Part shown: piece after piece, positions 1-6,889 of the stretch
Position numbering within the stretch: the first letter of the stretch is position 1
How the letters are laid out: the number at the start of each line of letters is the position of its first letter
DNA from: Anaeromyces robustus
Lineage: Eukaryota; Neocallimastigomycota; Neocallimastigomycetes; Neocallimastigales; Neocallimastigaceae
Direction: 5' to 3'
Length of the DNA stretch: 10,000 nt
Assembly: GCA_002104895.1 (NCBI GenBank)
Contig: MCFG01000101.1
Span: 12,501 to 22,500, forward strand
The notes under the pieces: generated by a model
What the model was told of the DNA's origin: nothing
Seen by the model: only the letters and a program-made list of their open reading frames with translations
Database searches by the model: none
Position numbers and translations under genes: made by a program

Positions 1-1906
1 TTTCAATTTCATTATATCCTTTTAATTTTGCTATATCATATGCCGTTTGACCTTTATGATTTTTAAATTCTAAATTAACATCTTCTTTTAATAAAATGGA
101 AACAACATCAGAATGACCATTTTCACATGCATACATTAATGGAGTATTACCATTTTTATCACATATATTGGTTTTAGCTGAATGTTTTAAAAGATATTCT
201 ACAATATCTTCATAACCATATTGACAGGTATACATTAAAGCTGTACAACCATTAATATTAATATAATTTACATTAACACCCTTTTCTATTAATAATTTTA
301 CTGTATGGAAACGATGATAACAGCAAGCAATAATTAAAGCTGATAATTCCTGATTAGTTTCAATATGAATATCTGCTCCATGATCCATTAAATATTCACT
401 AATATTTTCAAATCCTTTATCAATTGCAATGGTTAAGGAAGTCCAACCTTCAATATCTTTGGCATTAATATCTGCTCCATGTTCAATTAAATACGTTACA
501 ATTTCTTTATAATCATTATTTGTAGCTAACATTAAAGCAGACCATTCTTTAGAATTTTTTAAATTAATATCAATACCACGTTTAGTTAAATATTCTACAA
601 TAGATTTATAACCTTTTTTACAGGCAAGCATTAATGCATTATTTAATTCATTATCTCTAAGTTCAATATTAGCACCCATTCTATCTAAGACTTGTAAAAT
701 TTCTTTATGACCATTTTTAGCTGCAGCAAGAAAAGCGGTACAATTTTCTATATCTTTACAATTAATATTAATATCTTTATTAAGGAAAAGTTCAACCACC
801 TTTTTATGACCATTTTGACTTGCAAAAATAAAGGCCTTCTTATTATCTTCATCATTAACATTAAATTCTGGATCTTTTTTAATTAAATATTCAGCAATAT
901 TATCTTGACCATTAATGCATGCTATCATTAAAGCATTATTTTCATCTTTATTTTTAGCTTTTAAATCACCACCACATTCCAAAATATAATCAACAATGGA
1001 AAATCCACCTAATTTTGATGCAATCATTAAAGTACTCCAACCTTCTTTATTTTGATAATTAATATCCATTCCATGTTCCACTAAAAATCTTGTTAATTTC
1101 GGGAAATTATATAAAGCAGAAATAGTTAAAGCATTATCACCATTTTCATTAACTAAATTAATATTGGCATTATGAAGAATTAATGAATTAATACATGGCA
1201 TATCATTAAAAACACATGCATACATAAATGGTGAATTACCAATATGATTTTGATGATTTACTTCTGCTCCTTTATCAATTAAAAGTAATGCAATTTCTGA
1301 ATAACCTTTGGCACATGCTTTAATTAAAGCTGTATCTCCTTCACCATCTTCTACATTTATATCTGCTCCTTTGCATATTAAATAATCTACTAATAATCGA
1401 TTGCCTTCTCTACAAGCATAAATTAATGGAGTACATAATTTTTTATCTTGTCTATCAATATAAGCACCCATATCAATTAATTGTTTTGAAATTTCTGTAA
1501 GATTTCTAGAACTTGCTATGGTTAAGGCAGTACATCCATTATTATTTACGACATCAATGATTTCCATTTTTTCTAATAAAATTTTCACAGTTTCCGGGTG
1601 ACTTTCACGAATAGCTAACATTAATGCTGTATCTCCATCAACATTTTGAACATCAACATTGGCATGATTTTCAATTAAACATTTTACTAAATCAATATAA
1701 CCTTCTTTACTTGCTATAAGTAAAGCTGTATTACCATTATCATCAGTGACTTCAATGTCGATTTCGTTCTTTATTAAATTTTGAACTGATAGTATATGAT
1801 TATGTTGAACAGCATGAAACCAAGTAATTTTATTATTTAAGTTTTTCTTTACAACATTCTTAATTGTTTTATTTATTTCTACTAAATTTAAAAGATAGGT
1901 TAACAT
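1..1906 (-). CDS. Ankyrin-repeat protein, C-terminus beyond left edge
   Basis: The minus strand is open from an ATG at 1906-1904 to the left edge, giving 635 full codons (2-1906) with no stop. The start is firm: upstream in frame are AAA codons, no other ATG, and a TAA at 1945-1943. Residues 1-56 are a leader with one degenerate repeat (from about ITWFHAVQHNH). Seventeen ankyrin repeats of exactly 33 residues follow (57-617), of the form xG-TALM-A---G---IV-YLI--GADIN. A last partial repeat, KGQTAYDIAKLKGYNEIE (618-635), matches the TAYDLA-type repeat that closes the first array of the gene at 6890-10000, so this array probably ends near the window edge. Ankyrin repeats bind other proteins; no partner can be inferred. 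No signal peptide, membrane segment, enzyme domain or intron was seen. Codons are AT-biased (TTA, AAT, GAA), as in the neighbours. What follows the last repeat is unknown. Confidence 0.95.
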   Translation of the reverse strand, partial: MLTYLLNLVEINKTIKNVVKKNLNNKITWFHAVQHNHILSVQNLIKNEIDIEVTDDNGNTALLIASKEGYIDLVKCLIENHANVDVQNVDGDTALMLAIRESHPETVKILLEKMEIIDVVNNNGCTALTIASSRNLTEISKQLIDMGAYIDRQDKKLCTPLIYACREGNRLLVDYLICKGADINVEDGEGDTALIKACAKGYSEIALLLIDKGAEVNHQNHIGNSPFMYACVFNDMPCINSLILHNANINLVNENGDNALTISALYNFPKLTRFLVEHGMDINYQNKEGWSTLMIASKLGGFSIVDYILECGGDLKAKNKDENNALMIACINGQDNIAEYLIKKDPEFNVNDEDNKKAFIFASQNGHKKVVELFLNKDININCKDIENCTAFLAAAKNGHKEILQVLDRMGANIELRDNELNNALMLACKKGYKSIVEYLTKRGIDINLKNSKEWSALMLATNNDYKEIVTYLIEHGADINAKDIEGWTSLTIAIDKGFENISEYLMDHGADIHIETNQELSALIIACCYHRFHTVKLLIEKGVNVNYININGCTALMYTCQYGYEDIVEYLLKHSAKTNICDKNGNTPLMYACENGHSDVVSILLKEDVNLEFKNHKGQTAYDIAKLKGYNEIE

Positions 1907-1922
1907 TTTTTTTTTTTTTTTT
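1907..1922 (-). promoter_or_regulatory. A16 leader directly before the start codon
   Basis: Sixteen consecutive A residues on the minus strand touch the ATG at 1906 and put A at -3. A-rich leaders just before start codons are common in AT-rich lower eukaryotes. It helps fix the start but is not a proven control element. No discrete TATA or upstream element can be told from the AT background beyond it. Confidence 0.35.
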
Positions 1923-2309
1923 AAAAAAAATTTGAATTTCCTTTAGTGATTATTCGGTTATTTGTAATAAAAAAAATTATCTTCTATTATTGAATAATAA
2001 ATTGGATTTCTATTATATATTTAAATCAAATATTATAATATATTATAAATTGTCGAAAAAAAAAATTAAATTTTACGAATATTAATTTAGATGTTTGCTA
2101 TTTTACCATTCATATATAAAAATGAAATTTGATATTATATAATGAATTTTAATATTATTATTTTTTTTTCGTTTATTGTTGTATAATGAGAATTTAATAA
2201 TGTGTTTTACTATATTATATTATTAAAAAATTATAATATTATTATTTATTAGTTATTATTTGTTTGTTATTTGATGTCAATGACTATTTTAATTTTGATG
2301 TTTATTTCA

Positions 2310-2335
2310 AAATAATAATAATAATAATAATAATA
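2310..2335. repeat. (AAT)n microsatellite
   Basis: About eight uninterrupted AAT units in the spacer. A second trinucleotide tract of the same kind (ATT, with a few ACT units) lies at 3281-3335. Confidence 0.9.
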
Positions 2336-2577
2336 TATTTATATAAATATTTTTCTTTGATTGAAAGATAATTATTACTTTTATTTTTTATTTTTGAATT
2401 TTTATTTTATATATATATATATACATTAATATATATATTTTTATATATATTTTTACTTTTATTAGTTAAACAATTTTTAAAGAAAAAAAAAAATTTAATA
2501 CAAAAAAAAAACTGTCATATAAAATACAGTTTCATAGAAAAATTAAATCTTATTTGTTGATACATTTATAATAGTGG

Positions 2578-2604
2578 ATAAAATAAATAAATAAATAAAT
2601 AAAT
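2578..2604. repeat. (AAAT)n microsatellite
   Basis: About six AAAT units that run straight into the 26-bp minisatellite at 2605. The minisatellite unit itself contains ATTAAATAAAT, so it may have grown out of this tract. Confidence 0.85.
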
Positions 2605-2740
2605 ATTAAATAAATTAACATTAAATAAATATTAAATAAATTAACATTAAATACATATTAAATAAATTAACATTAAATATATATTAAATAAATATATAGA
2701 TATTAATAAATATATATTAAATAAATATTAAATAAATATT
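2605..2740. repeat. 26-bp AT minisatellite, three clean copies plus decayed tail
   Basis: Three head-to-tail 26-bp copies occupy 2605-2630, 2631-2656 and 2657-2682. All begin ATTAAATAAATTAACATTAA and differ only in the last few bases. From 2683 to about 2740 the array decays into shorter ATTAAATAAAT units with an ATAGAT interruption. It is probably polymorphic in copy number; no function is implied. Confidence 0.85.
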
Positions 2741-2862
2741 AATTATTCAAAGTAATTTGAAAGGGAAGGTGTAAGAAGTTAATGTTTGAATTATTTCAAT
2801 TTTGACATAAGAAATTATAGTTATTTTAATTTTTTTTTTATTTATATTTTTTGTATGTTTTA

Positions 2863-3060
2863 TTTTGCTTTATAAATCATAGTAGTATCATTATGGGAAA
2901 TAAAAAAGTTCAAGAAATTAATTATAAAATTATTCATTTTGTTCACATTTTTATTTGTAAAATATATTCTTTTATTACTTATATATATAAATTCAATTAA
3001 TTCATCTAAAAAATGAGTTGTACTTGAATATGTTTTAAATAAAAATTTTAAAAAATAAAG
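2863..3060 (-). pseudogene. Possible decayed N-terminal fragment of an ankyrin-family gene
   Basis: A minus-strand frame is open for 66 codons between a TAA at 3063-3061 and a TAA at 2862-2860. Its product is mixed in composition rather than a homopolymer product and includes THFLDELIEFIYISNK and NNFIINFLNFFISHNDTTM. It ends in DTTMIYKAK. The 578-residue ankyrin protein at 4253 has a helical leader with MDNFINLLINV and then SNAMIKAV, just where its repeats begin. The likeness is short and judged by eye. There is no good start codon (the first Met is internal) and nothing convincing follows the stop, so a working gene is unlikely. It could be a chance ORF, though a 66-codon open stretch is uncommon in DNA this rich in TAA. 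Confidence 0.35.
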
Positions 3061-3096
3061 TTATGTCCAAATTTTATTTTATATTAATTTCTTTTC

Positions 3097-3122
3097 TTTT
3101 TTTTTTTTTTTTTTTTTTTTTT
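3097..3122. repeat. Poly-T tract, 26 bases
   Basis: Twenty-six uninterrupted T residues, the longest homopolymer in the window. Shorter T runs lie at 3264-3280 (17) and 3419-3432 (14). Lengths may be affected by sequencing or assembly. Confidence 0.85.
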
Positions 3123-3430
3123 CAATAAATGTGCAAATATAAAATGTAGTACAAAAACAAAAAATGAAAATGCTATTATATAAATTATATAAATTATAAT
3201 TTAACAATTTATAATTAATAAAAGTATCCACATTTCTTATTATTTTATTATAGATTAAAAAAGTTTTTTTTTTTTTTTTTATTATTATTGTTTATTATTA
3301 TATTACTATTACTATTATTATTATTATTATTAATTATAATTTTGTTCCTTGATATATTCCAGGAAATAATAATTAATTTTTATTCATATCCTTTTTCTTT
3401 TAATACCATGTAATACTGTTTTTTTTTTTT

Positions 3431-3546
3431 TTATGAATCTTGTTTATTTCCCCTCTTGCTAATTATAACAGTTCCATTATTAATAGTATCAATATTAACT
3501 TTTGAATAAAATAAATAACATATTCTTTTCTATATCTTGTTTCCTG
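3431..3546 (-). pseudogene. Possible ankyrin-repeat fossil
   Basis: On the minus strand one frame (about 3546-3500) reads QETRYRKEYVIYFIQK, which resembles the second helix of an ankyrin repeat (compare EIVTYLIEHG in the left-hand gene). The adjoining frame, from 3499, reads VNIDTINNGTVIISKRGNKQ and stops at 3433-3431; this resembles the hairpin and next first helix (compare INTINQNRLTALEIAC in the right-hand gene). The two parts are joined by a frameshift. Further downstream (to about 3345) another frame gives VLKEKGYE followed by a stop. The phase and order of motifs suit a decayed repeat, and the stretch is richer in G+C than its flanks. The match is weak and could be chance. Confidence 0.35.
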
Positions 3547-3684
3547 TTGTTTTTGTAAATAATAATTATTATTATTTTACATCAAAAAACTGTAAATCAA
3601 CTTTTATAATATATTTTTTGTAATTAAGAATAAATGAATATTTATAAATAATAATAACAATAATAGTAATAGTAAAAAAGAAAC

Positions 3685-3708
3685 AAAAAAAAAAAAAAAA
3701 AAAAAAAA
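3685..3708. repeat. Poly-A tract, 24 bases
   Basis: Twenty-four uninterrupted A residues, opposite in sense to the T26 tract at 3097-3122. No target-site duplication or flanking coding sequence was seen to mark it as the tail of an inserted cDNA. Confidence 0.85.
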
Positions 3709-4164
3709 GATAAATTAATAAATAAAAAATATATAAATAAATAAATTTTTTTCAGAATTATTGTAATTAAATTTTTGTCTATTTAATAATTTTTTTAAGT
3801 GGTATGATTTTTTAAATATATTTAATAATAATAATATAATAATATTTTTTAAAATTTAATAATTTATTAATTTAAAAAAAAAAGTATAAATAAATGGAAA
3901 TTTCTCCTTTTTTTTTTTAAAAAAAATATTTTTCAAAATAAAAAAATAAATAAAATAAAAAAAAATAAGAAAAATAAAATGAAATAAAATAATAATTATA
4001 AATAATAATAATTTTTGAAGTATATAAAAAATTAAAAACAAAAAAAAATAAAATAAAAGAAATATAAAAAAAATATTATTATATTATTTTAATCTTTATT
4101 TTAATAAATAATCTTTATATATATATAATAAGAAAATATTATTTTTTGCCCAAAAATTTTCAAT

Positions 4165-4209
4165 ATGAATTTTGTAAAACATAAAAATTCACATACGCAT
4201 TCATCATGA
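4165..4209 (+). promoter_or_regulatory. Possible upstream ORF 1 (14 codons)
   Basis: ATG at 4165 opens MNFVKHKNSHTHSS and closes with TGA at 4207-4209, in the most mixed part of the leader before the gene at 4253. The TGA overlaps the ATG of the next small ORF (ATGA at 4206-4209). If the transcript begins upstream of 4165, scanning ribosomes would meet this ORF first. The transcription start is unknown, so this is only a candidate. Confidence 0.3.
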
Positions 4210-4250
4210 AAAAAAATGTAAATATAAAAATAAAATATAAAATAAAATAA
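4206..4250 (+). promoter_or_regulatory. Possible upstream ORF 2 (14 codons), ends 2 nt before the main ATG
   Basis: ATG at 4206 opens a lysine-rich 14-codon ORF that stops with TAA at 4248-4250, two bases before the main start at 4253. Its frame differs from both upstream ORF 1 and the main gene. Nested within it is an ATG-TAA start-stop pair at 4216-4221. Such an arrangement would be expected to lower or condition translation of the ankyrin gene, if the mRNA includes it. Conservation is untested. Confidence 0.3.
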
Positions 4251-4252
4251 AA

Positions 4253-5989
4253 ATGGATTATGATACTTTTGTCACTGAATTTTTATCTGCTATAAAAAAT
4301 AATGATAAAAAAGCACTTACTTTATTAGATGAAAATAAAAGTATGATTCAAGAGAAATTAGGGGAAAATGCTAATCTTGAAACTATGGACAATTTTATTA
4401 ATCTTTTAATCAATGTCATCGTTCAAATTGATAAAAAAAAGTTTGATGTAGTAAAAAATGCATTAAAACATAGAATTATGACTACTGTCTATCGCCATTT
4501 TCAAAATAGTAATGCTATGATTAAAGCAGTAGAATCAAAAAATAAAAATGCATTGAAATGGCTTCATTCCATGAATGTAAGTCCATACATTCAAGATGAA
4601 AATGGTCTGAATATATTGATGCATATTGTTCAAAGTGAAAAATGTTATTCATATATTAGTGCATTTATCTCTGATAAAAAATGTCTCAATCAAGAGGATA
4701 ATTTTGGAAGAACGGCTTTGTTTTATGCTATTAATAACCCTCCTGGATTTTGGAGACTTGTAGAAAATGGTATTGATATTAATCATAAGGATCATGACGG
4801 TAACAATATTTTAATTTATTGTTGTAAAATAAATAAACTTTTTCATTTTAAATACTTGGTAGACAGAAAATATATGGATGTAAATGCTACAAATAATGAA
4901 GGAAGAACAGCTGCTATGTATTTAGCTATGAATGGAAGTTATTCATTATATTCATCAATGACAAATAGAATGTATTATACATTTGAAGATTTAAGAATTG
5001 CACACTTTGATTTTAATTATATCAATAATCAAGGAGAATCTGTTCTTTCTGTTCTTTTGAAATATATGTATAAAAGTATAAATCCTAAAAAATTCGATTC
5101 TTATATTCATACTCTAATTTCTTTGATGTTAACAGATTGTGACTTTAATATTCCAATAGATGAAGATAAAAATAATGCTTTAATGGTCTTATTATTAGTC
5201 AATGATTATGAAAGTTTTAATTTCATCATAAAACATCGTAAAAATTTAGATTTAAAAAAACAAAATAAGAATGGAGAAAGTGTTACTTCTCTTGTAATGA
5301 AAAGTAAAAATACAAAATTAACTCGTAGCATTATAGATTATCCTACTTTTGATATAGATTATACCGATCCTACTAATGGAAATAATATTTTAATGTTTGC
5401 AGTTATCACTAAACCTTACCTTATACCAGAAATACTTAATAAAAAACCTGATTTTTTACATGAAATTAATAGTAAAGGTGAAAATGCTCTTATTATTGCT
5501 TGTAAAGCAAATAATTATGAATCTGTAATATCATTATTAAATTATCCTGTTCATATTAATATTAATTGTCAGGATGAATTAGACAATACTGCTTTACATT
5601 ATGCAGTGGAATGTAAAAATTCTATTATAGTACAAGAATTAATAAAAAAGGGAGCCAATGACAAAATAAAAAATATTGAGGGTAAAACTCCTTATGATTT
5701 AGCTAATGAATTAGGTGATGAGAACATTATTGAAGCTTTAAAATGTAATTTAACTCCAGAAATTATTCAAGTTATTAAAAATAATAATCAATCAGAAGCA
5801 TTAAAAGGTATAGAAGAATATTTATATCCATGTATTTCCATTTTTGAATATACAGGTATTAATATTACAGAAGATATGATAGAAGTAGAAAAGAGTATTT
5901 TTAAAAAAATGGAAAAAGAAATAAGTTTTAATAGTAAAAATTTTTTAGCAATGATAAGATTAACTCCATCTTTGTTATTTGGATTGTAA
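4253..5989 (+). CDS. Divergent ankyrin-repeat protein with non-repeat ends (578 aa)
   Basis: A complete frame runs from ATG 4253 (A-rich context, A at -3) to TAA 5987-5989. Residues 1-85 are helical and not ankyrin-like. About a dozen ankyrin-type units fill 85-498. Many are degenerate, with FGRTALFYAI, NEGRTAAMYLAMN, GENALIIACKANNYE and LDNTALHYAVE among the clearest; units between 216 and 304 carry insertions. The array closes with EGKTPYDLANELGDENIIEAL (478-497), the same kind of terminal repeat as in both neighbours. Residues 499-578 form a helical tail without repeats, ending PSLLFGL. No signal peptide, membrane span or catalytic motif was seen. The likely role is protein binding; the partner is unknown. 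Its repeats are far less regular than those of the two minus-strand genes, so it belongs to a different subfamily. A broken copy of its 3' end lies just downstream. Confidence 0.93.
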   Translation: MDYDTFVTEFLSAIKNNDKKALTLLDENKSMIQEKLGENANLETMDNFINLLINVIVQIDKKKFDVVKNALKHRIMTTVYRHFQNSNAMIKAVESKNKNALKWLHSMNVSPYIQDENGLNILMHIVQSEKCYSYISAFISDKKCLNQEDNFGRTALFYAINNPPGFWRLVENGIDINHKDHDGNNILIYCCKINKLFHFKYLVDRKYMDVNATNNEGRTAAMYLAMNGSYSLYSSMTNRMYYTFEDLRIAHFDFNYINNQGESVLSVLLKYMYKSINPKKFDSYIHTLISLMLTDCDFNIPIDEDKNNALMVLLLVNDYESFNFIIKHRKNLDLKKQNKNGESVTSLVMKSKNTKLTRSIIDYPTFDIDYTDPTNGNNILMFAVITKPYLIPEILNKKPDFLHEINSKGENALIIACKANNYESVISLLNYPVHININCQDELDNTALHYAVECKNSIIVQELIKKGANDKIKNIEGKTPYDLANELGDENIIEALKCNLTPEIIQVIKNNNQSEALKGIEEYLYPCISIFEYTGINITEDMIEVEKSIFKKMEKEISFNSKNFLAMIRLTPSLLFGL

Positions 5990-6005
5990 AAAAAAAAAAA
6001 AAAAA
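5988..6005 (+). repeat. A18 tract starting within the stop codon
   Basis: The TAA stop at 5987-5989 runs into A residues up to 6005. The tract separates the intact gene from its decayed copy. It resembles a genomic poly-A remnant, but A tracts are common throughout the spacers. Confidence 0.8.
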
Positions 6006-6009
6006 TCTT

Positions 6010-6425
6010 TTAATAGAATCTACATTAAGTCATAATAATTCTATTATAAATACAAGAATTAATAAAATAATGAAATTAATGATCAATTGAACAAATATAT
6101 TGAAAGGTAGAAATTTTTTTTACAATTTAGTTTATGGATTCGATAGTAAAAAAAAATTCTTGAAGCTTTTAAAGGAAAATTTAACCTAAATACTATTCAA
6201 AATGTTTAAAATGAATAATGATCAATCAAAGTCATTAAATGATATAAAATAATACCTATAACCACGTATTTCCGTTTAAGAATATACTTTATATATATAT
6301 ATATCCATTTAAGAATATATAAGTACTAATCTTATAGAATCTATTACAGAAACAAAAAATTCTATTTATAAAAAAAATATATAATAATAATAATAAAAAT
6401 AATTAAAAAAAATGATAAAATAAAA
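6010..6425 (+). pseudogene. Decayed second copy of the 3' end of the upstream ankyrin gene
   Basis: This stretch aligns in order with about 5580-5970 of the intact gene just upstream. Landmarks: AATTCTATTATA then TACAAGAATTAATAAA (6037-6066, matching 5618 onward); ATTTAG then TTGAAGCTTT (about 6126-6170, matching TATGATTTAGC and ATTGAAGCTTT); ATTCAA...AATAATGATCAATCA (about 6195-6228, matching ATTCAA...AATAATAATCAATCA); CCACGTATTTCCGTTT (6262-6277, matching CCATGTATTTCCATTT); and ATTACAGAA (6343-6351). The reading frame is destroyed by several indels and many stops, for example after NLNTIQNV. A short TA run with a local duplication (6271-6286 and 6304-6319) interrupts it. Only the part encoding the last repeat and tail survives. 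The far end is uncertain beyond about 6385. It is most likely the remnant of a tandem paralogue. Confidence 0.85.
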
Positions 6426-6578
6426 ATTATTTATATTATATAAATAAACGAAAATTGTTAATATTTCTTAATCATAATTAATATGTATTTTTATTTTAAT
6501 TATAAAAGAAAAAATAGAAATAAAATAAAAAAAAAAAAATTAAATATAAAATTATTTATTACTTTATTATACTTTTTT

Positions 6579-6603
6579 CTTTTCTTTTCTTTTCTTTTCT
6601 TTT
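6579..6603. repeat. (CTTTT)n microsatellite
   Basis: About five CTTTT units. A related TTTTA tract follows at about 6663-6685. Both belong to the T-rich plus strand of the convergent spacer. Confidence 0.85.
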
Positions 6604-6790
6604 AATATTACTACTATTTCTAATCTATTTTATATATTATTTCATTTTAATTACGTATTTTACTTTATTTTATTTTATTTTATTTATTTTTTTTTTAACT
6701 TTGTTACTTTTATTATTAATATTTAGAAAAAAAAATATAATTAAATTTAAATTACTATTAAAACTATTATTTTTTATTCTACTTTATACA

Positions 6791-6845
6791 TTATTTTTAT
6801 TTTTATTTTTATTTTTATTTTTATTCTACTTTCTTTTTTTCTTTT

Positions 6846-6876
<31 letters not shown>
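6791..6876. repeat. ATTTTT hexamer array and pyrimidine tract next to a stop codon
   Basis: A residues recur every six bases from 6793 to 6823 within T, making a clean hexamer array. From 6829 to 6876 the plus strand holds only T and a few C, including T16 (6842-6857) and T18 (6859-6876). On the minus strand this is an A-rich tract beginning about 13 bases after the stop of the right-hand ankyrin gene, so it probably lies in or near its 3' untranslated region. The plus-strand open frame across it encodes only Leu/Phe-rich low-complexity sequence and is not a gene. Confidence 0.85.
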
Positions 6877-6889
6877 ATTATCTTATATT

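Larger units (their letters stand above)
1907..4252. other. Divergent low-complexity spacer
   Basis: This 2.35-kb spacer lies between the divergent starts of the ankyrin genes at 1906 and 4253, so it should hold both promoters. It is nearly all A and T, with homopolymers, AAT/ATT and AAAT runs and a minisatellite, each listed separately where long. Against that background three stretches have more mixed sequence: about 2750-3075, 3340-3600 and 4145-4208. The first two contain the possible coding remnants listed below; the third is probably the 5' leader of the plus-strand gene. TATA-like strings are everywhere (for example 4116-4129) and cannot be assigned. I saw no tRNA, transposase or long credible ORF. 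Confidence 0.8.
5990..6889. other. Convergent spacer
   Basis: This 900-bp spacer separates the 3' ends of the ankyrin genes at 4253-5989 and 6890-10000. Its first half is a decayed gene copy. About 6425-6570 is plain AT-rich sequence with nothing recognised, and the rest is T- and C-rich simple repeat. Polyadenylation signals for both transcripts should lie here. AATAAA occurs at 6061-6066, 72 bases past the plus-strand stop, but the hexamer is expected by chance in such sequence, so no site is called. Confidence 0.75.

Noticed and set aside
2755-2820. Plus-strand fragment reading FEREGVRS then NYFNFDIRN, faintly ankyrin-like
   Set aside because: Too short, interrupted by a stop, and the resemblance is no better than expected from AT-rich codons.
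2893-3000. Plus-strand short ORF beginning MGNKKVQEINYKIIHF
   Set aside because: Only about 35 codons, A/T-driven composition after the first ten residues, no family resemblance, and it lies opposite the more protein-like minus-strand frame.
3345-3365. Imperfect palindrome TTCCT...AGGAA as a regulatory site
   Set aside because: Short, far from either gene start (over 880 bp), and inside a stretch better explained as a possible coding remnant.
3856-4041. Minus-strand 61-codon open frame
   Set aside because: The product is almost only Phe, Ile, Leu and Lys from A/T tracts, with no complex sequence; it is a low-complexity artefact.
4111-4137. TATATATATA run upstream of the plus-strand gene as a TATA box
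   Set aside because: Identical runs occur throughout the spacers, so position alone cannot support it.
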